The notes under the pieces are model-generated. The model ran no database searches and was not told the DNA's origin. It saw only the letters and a list, made by a program, of their open reading frames with translations. 64,000 bases of DNA from Gammaproteobacteria bacterium (GTDB lineage Bacteria; Pseudomonadota; Gammaproteobacteria; SZUA-229), in assembly GCA_016744065.1 (NCBI GenBank), contig JADGFA010000008.1, positions 1-64,000 of the forward strand, written 5' to 3'. The translations under genes and the position numbers were made by a program. Of this stretch, positions 24,537 to 34,061 are shown piece after piece. Position 1 is the first letter of the stretch. Every line of letters starts with the position of its first letter.

Positions 24537-27491
24537 ATGAGCAAATGTGGAAAATATATGTCGTCTGATGATTTAAAGCCCGCCCAGGTACACCCAGCAT
24601 TCCAGTGGAGGCGTTCAGAGCGAATTGATTCACTTAATATCACCGTTGAAGAATATGAACATATAAAAACCGGTGCTTCTCATTATCACCTGTCTGCTGA
24701 AAATAATGAAAATGTCTTTCTGGTTGCACTTAGAACCATACCCACCGATTCAACCGGTGTAGCGCATATGTTAGAACATACTGCTTTATGTGGTAGTGAG
24801 CGCTTTCCCGTACGTGACCCGTTTTTTATGATGATTCGTCGCTCACTTAATACTTTTATGAATGCGTTTACTAACAGTGACTGGACGGCATATCCATTTG
24901 CCAGTCAAAACCGTAAAGATTTTGATAATTTAATGGATGTTTATCTGGATGCGGTATTTTTCTCGCGTTTACATGAGCTGGATTTTGCACAGGAGGGACA
25001 CCGTTTTGAATTTGAAACACCAGATGACCCTGAAACGCCTCTGGTATATAAAGGTGTTGTTTTTAATGAGATGAAAGGTGCAATGAGTTCGCCAGTAAGT
25101 GCCTTATGGCAAACAGTGACGGAGCATTTATTTCCAACTACAACGTATCATTACAACTCAGGCGGAGAGCCTGAAAATATTCCAGATTTAAGTTATCAGC
25201 AATTAAAAGATTTTTATAAAGTGCATTATCATCCATCGAATTCGGTCTTTATGACATTTGGTGATATTCCGGCTATTGAGCATCATAAGGTGTTTGAAGT
25301 GAAGGCGTTAAGTCGATTTGAAAAGCTTGATATGCAAATAAAAGTGAATAATGAGGTGCGTTATACAGAACCACATAACTTTGAAAGTCATTATGCTTTT
25401 GATGAAGAAGATACCAAAGCTAAAACACATATTGTTATAAGCTGGCTGTTAGGCGAAAGTACGTCGTTGAAAGAGATGTTACAGGCTCATTTGATGTCCA
25501 GTGTATTGTTAGATAATTCAGCATCTCCATTGCAACAGGCTTTGGAAACAACCGATTTAGGTGCGTCTCCCTCACCGTTGTGTGGTCTGGAAGATTCTAA
25601 TCTTGAAATGAGTTTTATGTGTGGTTTAGAAGCTTCTGAAGCTAAGCATGCAGGTGCGATTGAAAGCCTGATATTACAGGTGCTTGAGGATGTGGCAAAA
25701 AATGGTGTTGAGCAATCGCAGATAGAGGCTGTATTACATCAGTTAGAGCTTGGGCAGCGTGAAATAGGTGGAGATGGTTACCCTTATGGAATGCAACTTA
25801 TTCTGGGTGGTTTATCTGCTGCAATACACCGAGGTGACCCCATTGCGGTGATGAACCTTGAACCAGTGTTAGAACAGCTGCGAGAAGATATTAAAGATCC
25901 AGATTTTATTAAAAATCTGGTGAAGAAAAACTTGCTTGAAAACCAGCACCGTATTCGCCTGGTGATGACACCGGATACAAATTTAAGCAAAGCGAAAGAA
26001 AAAGCGGAAGCGGATAAGCTGGCTGAAATAAAAGCAAAATTATCAACAGAAGAAAAACAGCAGATTGTTGAACAGGCTGCTGCTCTGGAAAAGAGACAGA
26101 ACGAAGAAGATGATATCAGTATTTTGCCAAAAGTAGGGCTTGAAGATGTTCCGGCAAAAATGCAGATTCCCACAGGTTTATCAAAACCAGTAGGGGATTC
26201 GGAGCTGGCCTTTTTTGATCAGGGTACTAATGGTTTAATTTATCAGCAGATTATTATTGATCTGCCTGACCTGGAAGCAGAACTGGTTAACCTGTTACCT
26301 ATATATACTTATTGCTTAACTGAATTAGGCTGTGGTGATAAAGATTACCTACAGTCACAGGCGTGGCAGGATGCAGTAAGTGGTGGAGTAGGTGCATATA
26401 CCAGTGTGCGTGGTTCAACTGATAATGAGCAGAATATCAAAGCGCACTTTGTTTTTTCAGGAAAGGCATTAGTAAGAAATCATCAGCAGTTAAATGAGCT
26501 GATGTCAGAAATGCTGGAACAGGCACGGTTTGATGAGCTGGAAAGAATACGCGAGCTGATTTCACAAAAACGCGCAAGAAGAGAGCAAAGTGTAACGGGG
26601 CAGGGTCATAGCCTGGCAATGACTGCGGCAAGCAGTGGCATGAGTCCAGCGGCTGAATTAAGTCATCGCCTGTCGGGTTTACAGGGTATTAAACGATTAA
26701 AAGAGCTTGATGACTCGCTAAGTTCTGAAAGCACGTTAAAAGATCTGGCTGAAAGATTTCAAATTATTCATAAAAAGATTATCAATGCGCCCCGTAAATA
26801 TTTAACCATTGCTGAAAAAGACCACCAGAGTGAAATTGAAGAAGATATTCAGGCATTCTGGACAGGTAAGGGTAATGTGGAAAAAAGTGAATTTAATTTA
26901 CCTCCAGTAAAGCAGCAGGTAAAACAGGCCTGGTTAACCAGTACTCAGGTTAATTTTAGTGCCAAGTCCTATCCTACTGTAAGTGTAAACCATGAAGATG
27001 CGGCTGCTTTGTCTGTATTGGGTGGTTTCTTGCGTAATGGGTTTTTACACCGGGTTATTCGTGAGCAGGGTGGTGCTTATGGTGGTGGTGCAAGTCACGA
27101 ACCGAGTAATGCCTGTTTTCGATTTTTTTCATATCGTGATCCTCGTTTAGCTGAGACACTCGATGATTTTGATAAATCAATTGAATGGTTATTGAATGAG
27201 GATCATTCTGAGTTACAGGTAGAAGAATCTATTTTAGGTGTAATAGGTAGTATGGATAAACCGGGTTCACCCGCAGGTGAAGCAAAGCAGGCTTTTCATA
27301 ATGAGCTTTATGGCCGTACACCCGAGCAACGTCAGCTTTATAGAGAACGGGTTTTAAAAGTAACAGTGAACGATTTAAAACATGTGGGTGAAAAGTACCT
27401 GAAACCTGAAAATGCCAGTATTGCAGTGGTAACTAATCCTGCTAATGAAAAAGTGGTAAAAGAGCTGGGGCTGGAAATTCATAACCTGTAG
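24537..27491 (+). CDS. Insulinase-family M16C metallopeptidase (presequence-protease-like)
   Basis: 984 residues, the normal size for M16C enzymes of the PreP type. The inverted zinc motif HMLEH is at 77-81 inside HMLEHTALCGSERFPVRDPFF, and the distal Glu lies in the VFNEMKGAMSS segment (about 180). Four homologous domains form a clam-shell, with the R/Y-type C-terminal motif GAYGGG near 845. It degrades short unstructured peptides. There is no signal peptide, so it is probably cytoplasmic. ATG 24537 has no strong ribosome site. The ATG at codon 8 is an alternative. Confidence 0.93.
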   Translation: MSKCGKYMSSDDLKPAQVHPAFQWRRSERIDSLNITVEEYEHIKTGASHYHLSAENNENVFLVALRTIPTDSTGVAHMLEHTALCGSERFPVRDPFFMMIRRSLNTFMNAFTNSDWTAYPFASQNRKDFDNLMDVYLDAVFFSRLHELDFAQEGHRFEFETPDDPETPLVYKGVVFNEMKGAMSSPVSALWQTVTEHLFPTTTYHYNSGGEPENIPDLSYQQLKDFYKVHYHPSNSVFMTFGDIPAIEHHKVFEVKALSRFEKLDMQIKVNNEVRYTEPHNFESHYAFDEEDTKAKTHIVISWLLGESTSLKEMLQAHLMSSVLLDNSASPLQQALETTDLGASPSPLCGLEDSNLEMSFMCGLEASEAKHAGAIESLILQVLEDVAKNGVEQSQIEAVLHQLELGQREIGGDGYPYGMQLILGGLSAAIHRGDPIAVMNLEPVLEQLREDIKDPDFIKNLVKKNLLENQHRIRLVMTPDTNLSKAKEKAEADKLAEIKAKLSTEEKQQIVEQAAALEKRQNEEDDISILPKVGLEDVPAKMQIPTGLSKPVGDSELAFFDQGTNGLIYQQIIIDLPDLEAELVNLLPIYTYCLTELGCGDKDYLQSQAWQDAVSGGVGAYTSVRGSTDNEQNIKAHFVFSGKALVRNHQQLNELMSEMLEQARFDELERIRELISQKRARREQSVTGQGHSLAMTAASSGMSPAAELSHRLSGLQGIKRLKELDDSLSSESTLKDLAERFQIIHKKIINAPRKYLTIAEKDHQSEIEEDIQAFWTGKGNVEKSEFNLPPVKQQVKQAWLTSTQVNFSAKSYPTVSVNHEDAAALSVLGGFLRNGFLHRVIREQGGAYGGGASHEPSNACFRFFSYRDPRLAETLDDFDKSIEWLLNEDHSELQVEESILGVIGSMDKPGSPAGEAKQAFHNELYGRTPEQRQLYRERVLKVTVNDLKHVGEKYLKPENASIAVVTNPANEKVVKELGLEIHNL

Positions 27492-27498
27492 CTGATAT

Positions 27499-27527
27499 AC
27501 CCATCGTAATTTTAGATTATGATGGGT
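27499..27527 (+). terminator. 12-bp hairpin downstream of the M16C gene
   Basis: ACCCATCGTAAT and ATTATGATGGGT pair along 12 bases (one G-T) around TTTAG, eight nt after the stop codon. No T-run follows, so it could protect the mRNA end rather than terminate efficiently. Confidence 0.55.
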
Positions 27528-27550
27528 GTGCAGTAATTGCTTTAATTAAA

Positions 27551-27832
27551 ATGCATATCTTACTCATAAAATTAAATCTTCATATCCCAAATGCGCACTC
27601 TTTAAAAGAAAAGCGACGGCAGATAAAAAGTTTAAAAGACAGGTTAAGTAGCCGCTTTAATGCATCGGTAGCAGAGGTCGATGCATTGGATAGCTGGCAA
27701 AAATCGGTTATAGCAGTTTGCCTGATCAGTATTGATAAATCATACCTGGACAAACAATACAGTTTAATTGAAAACCTTGTGCTTGAGTATGCGGAACTGG
27801 AACTGATATCTGCAGATCGAGAGTGGCTGTAA
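27551..27832 (+). CDS. DUF503 family protein (YlxP-like)
   Basis: 93 residues, the family length. Signatures are the N-terminal strand MHILLIKLNLHIPNAHSLKEKR, the SLKDRL helix, the NASVAEVDALDSWQKSVIAV core and a last strand ending ADREWL. DUF503/YlxP proteins have a small ferredoxin-like fold and are found near ribosome biogenesis genes in other phyla. Their function is unclear. It lies 59 bp after the M16C peptidase gene on the same strand. Confidence 0.9.
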   Translation: MHILLIKLNLHIPNAHSLKEKRRQIKSLKDRLSSRFNASVAEVDALDSWQKSVIAVCLISIDKSYLDKQYSLIENLVLEYAELELISADREWL

Positions 27833-27947
27833 GAAGCTTGCCGTATTGTGTTCAAGTTCATCGAAAAACGATCAACTGCGCTTTCGAATAAAACAAGTGG
27901 ACGAAGTAAATAAATTGTTACTGACTTAAAATAAATTAGTTTTTAAA

Positions 27948-29579
27948 TTACTGTGAGTTGAAGTAAAGATATAAAGTCAGAATTATGCTGCTGAGCAGCA
28001 GTAATATTCCAGCGATAAAGAGTGCTTTTTTAATTTTTCCTGATTTTTTAATTATTTCTGATGCGGTGTATTGTTTAAGTTTATTTAAATCAGGTAACAC
28101 CTGGTCAAACGACTGGTAATGATTGGATGTGTCTTCTTCCATTAAGTTACGTAACAGATTCTTTATTGGCTTATTTAACAGCTCAAACTCTTTAGTGCTC
28201 TGTATTCGTTTATTTGAAAATACAACGGGCTTTCCCGTTAGCATTCGGTAGAAGATAGCGCCGGCACTATACAAATCACGTGTTTTTGATGAGCCGCCAC
28301 GATCATTAGGTTGATACCAGTTATTATGGCTACCTGTTGTGGCGTAATGCTCCTCTAAACCAAAATCAGATATTTTAATATTGTTTTTATTGTCATATAA
28401 AATATTGCTAGGGCGTAGATTGCCATGTGTTATGTTTTCATTGTGAGCAAATTGTAATGCTTTACAGATGGATGTTGCTATAGGTGTGAAATGTTTTAAA
28501 TTGAATTTTCTGATCAACCTATCCTGTAGACAGCCGTTTGGGATGTGTTCCATAACAATAATAAAGGTGTTTTTTCTTTTTGAAGTTCCATGAATTTTAA
28601 CAATATTGATATGATTAAGCTTACTTAATGAGCTGGCTTCTTTGTAACCTGCAACTGACTTAGTGCGTTTTTTTATAACAAGAAGATTGTGTCTATTGGT
28701 GTCTTCAAATAAATACACGGTACCGTATTCATCTTTTTTAATAACATCTAATAAAGAAAACTTATTTTCAATATTGTTGATGGCTTTATTCGCTTCTGAT
28801 TTTTGATTTTGATCAAGGTGAGCGCCTTTTGTTATTTTTAATAAACGTAAACGAATTTCATCTGCATTTTCGGGGCGTTTCCTGGGGTTGCTTAACAGGC
28901 ATTGGGTTATTAGTTTAGCGAGTGTGTCAGGCAGGTTGTCTAAGCTGATAGCTAATTTTTCCGTGTTTCCAGGCGGTAATGTTCCAAGAAACATTTCATA
29001 CATAATAATACCTAAAGAATAAATGTCACTCAGGTGTGTTACAGCTTCTGGTTGGGAAAACTGTTCTGGGGACATATAATCAGGTGTGCCAACGATATTC
29101 TCTGGTTTACCGCTGGCAGCAATCCATGCAATACCAAAGTCTAAAATATGTAGATTATTCTCTGTATCAACAACAAAATTTGAAGGTTTAATGTCACGGT
29201 GGATAACGCCGTTTTTGTGAGCGGTTGCCATACCTTTACATATTTGTATCAACAGGTTTATTTTATTGTTGATAGAGAGTTTTTCCTGATGCATGATTTG
29301 AGACAGGTCGCTGCCCTGGATATAGTCCATAACAAAATAAGGGCGACCTTTTTCATTTAAGCCCCGATCTATAATATGGATAATATTGGGGTGATTAAGT
29401 TGGGCTATAACCAGAGATTCCTGGTCAAATAAAGCTTTGGCCTCTTCATCCCAGAGATGTTCCGCAGATAAAAATTTTATTGCAACAGTCCGGTTTAGAG
29501 AAAGCTGGCGTGCTTTATATACCGTTGCCATACCGCCGGTAGCAAATTTGCTAAGATTCGAGTAGCCTTCTAATTGCAT
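27948..29579 (-). CDS. Serine/threonine protein kinase with two kinase domains and a C-terminal membrane helix
   Basis: 543 residues. Kinase domain 1 (about 5-250) is complete: glycine loop ATGGMATV at 13-20, Lys35, HRD at 127-129 with KPSN, DFG at 147-149 and the APE-like region MSPEQ. Kinase domain 2 (about 275-505) lacks a proper glycine loop and has HGN (385-387) where HRD is expected, while DFG (405-407) and a VIKK lysine remain, so it is probably a pseudokinase. A membrane helix follows at 519-540 with almost no tail. Such PASTA-less kinases of the PknB/Hank type are signalling enzymes, here likely tethered to the inner membrane with both domains in the cytoplasm. No phosphatase gene is adjacent. 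Confidence 0.9.
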   Translation of the reverse strand: MQLEGYSNLSKFATGGMATVYKARQLSLNRTVAIKFLSAEHLWDEEAKALFDQESLVIAQLNHPNIIHIIDRGLNEKGRPYFVMDYIQGSDLSQIMHQEKLSINNKINLLIQICKGMATAHKNGVIHRDIKPSNFVVDTENNLHILDFGIAWIAASGKPENIVGTPDYMSPEQFSQPEAVTHLSDIYSLGIIMYEMFLGTLPPGNTEKLAISLDNLPDTLAKLITQCLLSNPRKRPENADEIRLRLLKITKGAHLDQNQKSEANKAINNIENKFSLLDVIKKDEYGTVYLFEDTNRHNLLVIKKRTKSVAGYKEASSLSKLNHINIVKIHGTSKRKNTFIIVMEHIPNGCLQDRLIRKFNLKHFTPIATSICKALQFAHNENITHGNLRPSNILYDNKNNIKISDFGLEEHYATTGSHNNWYQPNDRGGSSKTRDLYSAGAIFYRMLTGKPVVFSNKRIQSTKEFELLNKPIKNLLRNLMEEDTSNHYQSFDQVLPDLNKLKQYTASEIIKKSGKIKKALFIAGILLLLSSIILTLYLYFNSQ

Positions 29580-29735
29580 TAGTGGAGTATAGGATAAGAA
29601 TATAAAAAAATGTTTATGCAGTAACTAATAATCAGAAGTATGTTCTGAAGAGTCGTTGCTTTGATATAAGGCTTATGACTTCCGCCTATAGGTATCTTTT
29701 TTAGTTTATAATAGAGTTTTTTATGAATTATTAAT

Positions 29736-30611
29736 ATGCCTCACACTAAAAATCATTTAAGTGTTTTATATGTAGCTGTTTTCCTGCTTTCTTTAAATGG
29801 TTTGTTTTCCAAATTGATTCCTCTTGATGCTATATCTATTACCCAGTTGCGTAGTGTAATAGCTGTTATTACACTGTTGTGCTTTGCATTGATAGGAAGA
29901 AGGGGCTATCGCTTGAGTGGCCTGAGAGAATATGCAGGTGTCTATTTATTAGGCGTTATTTTAGGCCTGCACTGGATTACTTTTTTTTACGCCATGCAAA
30001 TATCAACAGTTGCAATAGGCATGTTGTCTCTTTTTACTTATCCTGTTATTACCGTGTTTCTTGAACCTTTATTTAATAAGGTAAAGATAAAGGCTTTTGA
30101 TTTGATTGCCGTTGTAATGGTGTTCCTGGGAATTATGATTATGCTGGGAGAGGATTTAAATGAGTTTGACAGTAGTGCAATGCAGGGTGTTTTATGGGGT
30201 GTTATATCTGCCGTTTTATTTTCCATCAGGAATTTAATGCAAAAGTATAAGCACCCAAATGTACCGTCGGATAAACTTATATTACACCAGGTAGTAATGG
30301 TATCAGTCATATTGCTAATGTTTGTTGATATTGACACCACGCTTTTGTTTAACGTATACGACTGGATGCTATTGATTTTACTAGGTGTTATTAGCACTGC
30401 AACAGCACATAGTCTTTTATCTTATAGTCTAAAGTATTTGTCTGCTAAAACGGTTGCAACTATTAGTTGTTTGCAGCCAGTATTAGCCGCTATTTTTGCC
30501 GGATTTGTCTTAAATGAAATTCCGAATGGAGGGGTTATAGTGGGTGGATTTATAATCGTTTCAGTTGCCTTTTATGAGTCTGTATCTCATATTAAAAGCA
30601 CTAAATCGTAG
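29736..30611 (+). CDS. EamA family (drug/metabolite superfamily) transporter
   Basis: 291 residues with ten predicted membrane helices and two EamA repeats. The first half has SLNGLFSKLIPLDAISITQLRSV and GLHWITFFYAMQISTVAIGML; the second has GVISAVLFSIRNLMQKY and SAKTVATISCLQPVLAAIFAGFVLNE, the hallmark 'P-V-x-A-x-x-x-x-x-x-x-x-E' end. Inner-membrane exporter or importer of small metabolites; substrate unknown. It is divergent from the kinase gene, with 156 bp between the starts. Confidence 0.92.
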   Translation: MPHTKNHLSVLYVAVFLLSLNGLFSKLIPLDAISITQLRSVIAVITLLCFALIGRRGYRLSGLREYAGVYLLGVILGLHWITFFYAMQISTVAIGMLSLFTYPVITVFLEPLFNKVKIKAFDLIAVVMVFLGIMIMLGEDLNEFDSSAMQGVLWGVISAVLFSIRNLMQKYKHPNVPSDKLILHQVVMVSVILLMFVDIDTTLLFNVYDWMLLILLGVISTATAHSLLSYSLKYLSAKTVATISCLQPVLAAIFAGFVLNEIPNGGVIVGGFIIVSVAFYESVSHIKSTKS

Positions 30612-30637
30612 GGGCGGCCTGTTGTGGCTACCCCTAC
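30608..30637. terminator. Bidirectional terminator between EamA and fabV genes
   Basis: GTAGGGG and CCCCTAC plus an inner GGCC/GGCT pairing (one mismatch) form a 12-position stem around TGTTGT. It overlaps the EamA stop codon and ends seven bases before the end of convergent fabV. TTATTTAAAT follows on the plus strand. Confidence 0.65.
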
Positions 30638-30643
30638 AGTTAT

Positions 30644-31840
30644 TTAAATAGTTATTGGTTCGAAATCAACCAATGTACTAACATCTTCTTCATAATTTAT
30701 ATTTGCTAAACCAAAACCAAACAACTTTAGAAATTCATCCTTATAACCCTGATAATCTGTCAGTTCATATAAATTTTCTGTTGTTACTTTTGGCCAGACT
30801 TCCTTTACTTTACTTTGTACATCGTCACGCAGTTCCCAGTCATCCATACGAATACGTGCGCTATCATCGAGATCTGCACCACCTTCTTTATATAACTGAG
30901 TACGAAACATGCGATTAATTTGCTCTATGCAGCCTTCATGAATATCCAGTGACTTCATTACCTTAAAGCCCATTGCAATATATAAAGGCATAACAGGAAT
31001 AGCTGCAGATGCCTGGGTTACAACACTTTTTAATACTGCCATATTAGCTGAGCCATTTAAATCAGACAGGCCTTCTCTTAGTGATGAGGCGGCGCGGTCC
31101 ATATCTTCTTTTGCTTTACCCAGTGCACCATGCCAGTAAATAGGCCAGGTGATTTCAGTGCCGATATAACTATAAGAAACTGTTTTAACACCTTCGGCTA
31201 AAACATCTGCTTCTTTAAGTGCTTTAATCCACAGTTCCCAGTCTTCACCACCCATAACGGTAATGGTGTTGTTTATTTCTTCATCTGATGCGGGTTCAAT
31301 TTCTGCTTCGATAATGATGTCTTTACTGGTGTCGATTGCAGTCGCTTTATAAACTTCGCCTATGGGCTTTAAGACTGAGCGTATAACTTCACCGGTTTCA
31401 GGCAATTTACGCACAGGTGATGCCAGTGAATAAACGACAAGATCAATTTTACCCATATCTTGTTTTATGGTTTCAATAGCTTTACTGCGCATTTCATTTG
31501 AAAAGGCATCACCATTTATACTCTTTGCATACAGGCCCTTAGCATGAGCTGCTTTTTCAAATGCAGCAGAGTTATACCAGCCCGCTGAACCCGGTTTTTT
31601 TTCTTTAGCCGGCTTTTCCAGAAAGATACCAAGTGTTGCTGCATCGGAACCAAAAGCGCAGGTAATGCGTGAGGCTAGTCCATAGCCAGTTGATGCACCT
31701 ATTATAAGAACATTTTCAGGGCCGTTTTTTACTTTACCATCGGCCTGTACGCGAGCTATTTGTTCGGCCACATTGGCTTCACAGCCAGCAGGGTGAGTTG
31801 TAGTGCAAATGAATCCGCGAGTTTTGGGTTTAATGATCAC
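30644..31840 (-). CDS. fabV: Enoyl-[acyl-carrier-protein] reductase FabV
   Basis: 398 residues from GTG at 31840; [21 protein letters not shown] is the standard FabV start. NADH binding uses [14 protein letters not shown]. The catalytic Y-x8-K pair is Tyr235 and Lys244 in [10 protein letters not shown], with the second Tyr (Tyr53) in the TGYG motif. It performs the last reduction step of type II fatty acid elongation. FabV enzymes are generally tolerant to triclosan compared with FabI, which is family knowledge. No other fatty acid gene is adjacent. The upstream DUF302 gene on the same strand is 75 bp away. Confidence 0.96.
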   Translation of the reverse strand: MIIKPKTRGFICTTTHPAGCEANVAEQIARVQADGKVKNGPENVLIIGASTGYGLASRITCAFGSDAATLGIFLEKPAKEKKPGSAGWYNSAAFEKAAHAKGLYAKSINGDAFSNEMRSKAIETIKQDMGKIDLVVYSLASPVRKLPETGEVIRSVLKPIGEVYKATAIDTSKDIIIEAEIEPASDEEINNTITVMGGEDWELWIKALKEADVLAEGVKTVSYSYIGTEITWPIYWHGALGKAKEDMDRAASSLREGLSDLNGSANMAVLKSVVTQASAAIPVMPLYIAMGFKVMKSLDIHEGCIEQINRMFRTQLYKEGGADLDDSARIRMDDWELRDDVQSKVKEVWPKVTTENLYELTDYQGYKDEFLKLFGFGLANINYEEDVSTLVDFEPITI

Positions 31841-31915
31841 GTTTTTGTTTCCGTTTTTATTATTTAAATTTAAAGGCTGTTGGTAATATTTTCAGGCTTT
31901 TCTGTATTAATGAGC

Positions 31916-32299
31916 TTATAGACTTGCGGCTACATTTTTTAGCTTATTTTGAACCAGGGGAGCAACTTCTGCAATTTTAGGGTTATCAACCATTCCCAGT
32001 ACGGCAACCGGGTCCATAAAACTGACATTAACGTTACCATTATCTTCTTCGCGCAACAGTACATTACATGGCAGGAGCAGTCCGATATCCGGCTCTGCTT
32101 CAATCGCTTCATGTGCTAAATGTGGGTTGCATGCACCCAGGATTTTATAAGCTGGACGATTGATATCTAATTTGGCTTTCATTACTTTCTGTACGTCAAT
32201 TTCTGTTAACACACCAAAGCCTTCAGCAGCAAGGGCATCACGTACTTTAGTTTCAGCTTCTTGCATAGTCGCATCAATTGTGACGTTAAAACCGTACAT
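31916..32299 (-). CDS. DUF302 domain protein
   Basis: 127 residues that match the family: an N-terminal strand (YGFNVTIDATMQEAETKVRDALAAEGFGVLTEIDV), the KILGACNPHLAHEAI block and LLLPCNVLLRE. DUF302 proteins are small alpha/beta proteins of unknown role, often near sulfur or redox genes. A clean GGAGAA ribosome site lies seven bases before the ATG. It may be cotranscribed with fabV, 75 bp downstream, although the gap is long enough for a separate promoter. Confidence 0.92.
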   Translation of the reverse strand: MYGFNVTIDATMQEAETKVRDALAAEGFGVLTEIDVQKVMKAKLDINRPAYKILGACNPHLAHEAIEAEPDIGLLLPCNVLLREEDNGNVNVSFMDPVAVLGMVDNPKIAEVAPLVQNKLKNVAASL

Positions 32300-32345
32300 A
32301 TGCGTTCTCCAGTTTATTTACTGGGGTGAATATTAGCATATTCAT

Positions 32346-32657
32346 TTAAATATCTTCCAGTTGATAAACATCGTAGGCGGGTTCCTCATATGGGTGTGCC
32401 TGTTTCATGTCAGATATGACATTTGCAATCAGCTTGTCTTTTACAACCAGTTCTACTTTAAACTCATCTACAGTTTCAATTTTATCTGTTTGTCCAATAA
32501 AAGGTTTACTGTGTTTAAGTGGCCTGAATTGCCCCTGTCCTAATGTTTGCCAGCAACAGTGATCATAATTGCCTGTATGGCCAGCTCCTGCGCTGAACAT
32601 GGCTGTTTTAACCTGTTGTAGGTGGCTTTTTGGGATGTAAACGCAAAGTTTATACAT
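32346..32657 (-). CDS. NIF3-like (YqfO C-terminal type) small domain protein
   Basis: 103 residues from ATG 32657; the frame is open to 32729, but MYKLCVYIPKSHLQQVKTAMFSAGAG is the recognised start of this group. It corresponds to the PII-like insertion domain of NIF3/YqfO proteins on its own, ending HPYEEPAYDVYQL, the conserved motif. Stand-alone versions are common in gammaproteobacteria; function unknown. AGGA lies about 13 bases upstream of the chosen ATG. A weak 7-bp inverted repeat (TGAATAT/ATATTCA, 32327-32344) follows the stop codon. Confidence 0.85.
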   Translation of the reverse strand: MYKLCVYIPKSHLQQVKTAMFSAGAGHTGNYDHCCWQTLGQGQFRPLKHSKPFIGQTDKIETVDEFKVELVVKDKLIANVISDMKQAHPYEEPAYDVYQLEDI

Positions 32658-32759
32658 AATAAGTACTAATTCCTGATAATTTGGAATGATATAAACAGGG
32701 TGTTTCATGTAGAATGCACCCCAATACACATATATTGAACTAATTTCAGGAAAAATAAA

Positions 32760-33056
32760 ATGAGTGATGACGGTATTCAGCTATCGCCCCAGTTAATGGA
32801 TGATTTGCGAGATGCATTAAAAAAGCAGGATGCAAGAACCAGTGATGATGTTATGGCAATGCAGTATCTAGTTGCGGCTGCCGGCATGATACTTTCAGAT
32901 GTTAATAATCCACAGATGAATAAAGAGGATGCACTTAATGATCTGAGTGGTTTTATGGCACATGTTTTTGAATATATGGAAGCACAAAAGCCACAGATGG
33001 CACCACCGGCGGCAGCTCAGGATGCATTCGGTGTCTGGAAGCCTAAAAAAATATAA
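32760..33056 (+). CDS. Small conserved-looking protein of unknown function
   Basis: 98 residues, acidic and Met/Gln-rich, probably helical (PQLMDDLRDALKKQD and VMAMQYLVAAAGMIL), with a Pro/Ala linker and a DAFGVWKPKKI end. There is no signal peptide or cysteine. A ribosome site (CAGGAAAA) lies ahead of the ATG. It starts 102 bp from the divergent NIF3-like gene. I do not recognise a family. Confidence 0.75.
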   Translation: MSDDGIQLSPQLMDDLRDALKKQDARTSDDVMAMQYLVAAAGMILSDVNNPQMNKEDALNDLSGFMAHVFEYMEAQKPQMAPPAAAQDAFGVWKPKKI

Positions 33057-33254
33057 TCTTTAATTATTGCCTGTATGGCTTCTATTAGATTGGGTCGTGT
33101 GTGCATACATCGTCTGAATCTGAAGCCGTACAGAGGCAATCTGATGATTGTCTGAGCAGAAAAAGAAGGGATTGTTTATTCCTCTTTAATAAAGTTAATG
33201 TCTCCCCCCTCTTATTTGATTGAGATAAAAGTACACCTTTAAGAGTGATCTCTA

Positions 33255-34058
33255 ATGTCATCATTATTTCAACGTGTTGCTGAGTGTTTAGATGCCAGTG
33301 ATCCATTACAGAAAGTAAGTTTAACTCAGTCATTATATGATGACTGGTGTGCTGATAAGCTGGATATTGACCGATCATTTGTAGCCGAAAAAATAGCTGA
33401 GGTCGGTCGGCCTGAGTTACCTAAACTGGTACCCCCCCGTGAAGTCTCACAGCGCAGTATTAATACGCAAGAAGGTCGAGTTATATTGTGTCATGCGTTA
33501 GTGCATATAGAATTTAATGCAATCAACCTGGCGCTGGATGCGGCATATCGTTTTACCGATATGCCATCGAAATTTTATGGTGACTGGTTAAAGGTAGCTT
33601 CTGAGGAGGCCTATCACTTTACTTTATTTGAGTCTTATCTTCATCATCATGGCGCTAAATACGGAGATTATGATGCGCATAATGGTTTATGGGAAATGGC
33701 GCAGCTAACAGCACATGATGTGATGATTCGTATGGCTCTGGTACCGCGAGTGCTGGAGGCGCGGGGGCTTGATGTTACACCTGTGATATTAAAAAAACTG
33801 GTACAGCAAAAGGATGAGGAATTTATTGCGCATTTAAAAATTATACAGAAAGATGAGATAGGTCATGTGGCGATAGGCAGTCACTGGTTTAAGTATCTGT
33901 GTGATAAACGGGGCCTTAATTATCGTGATACATTTAAGCAGTTAATTCAGGATTATATGAATGGATCATTACGTGGCCCATTTGATGAAATTACAAGGTT
34001 GCAGGCTGGGTTTAGTCCAGAAGAAATTGCAGATTTGAATGCCTTAGAGATTAATTAG
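33255..34058 (+). CDS. DUF455 family ferritin-like protein
   Basis: 267 residues. The four-helix bundle carries the metal-ligand pattern of ferritin-like DUF455 proteins: HALVHIEFNAINLALDAA, then VASEEAYHFTLFESYL, and KDEIGHVAIGSHWF with E-x2-H in the final helix. The family is predicted to bind a di-metal centre, and some members act in tRNA or nucleotide chemistry, but the reaction for this group is not settled. The segment PELPKLVPPREV is a typical pre-bundle loop. It is cytoplasmic, with no signal. The next gene starts three nt after the stop. Confidence 0.9.
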   Translation: MSSLFQRVAECLDASDPLQKVSLTQSLYDDWCADKLDIDRSFVAEKIAEVGRPELPKLVPPREVSQRSINTQEGRVILCHALVHIEFNAINLALDAAYRFTDMPSKFYGDWLKVASEEAYHFTLFESYLHHHGAKYGDYDAHNGLWEMAQLTAHDVMIRMALVPRVLEARGLDVTPVILKKLVQQKDEEFIAHLKIIQKDEIGHVAIGSHWFKYLCDKRGLNYRDTFKQLIQDYMNGSLRGPFDEITRLQAGFSPEEIADLNALEIN

Positions 34059-34061
34059 TAT

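Noticed and set aside
33085-33378. 97-codon minus frame
   Set aside because: It overlaps the start of the DUF455 gene, has no recognisable motif and no ribosome site.
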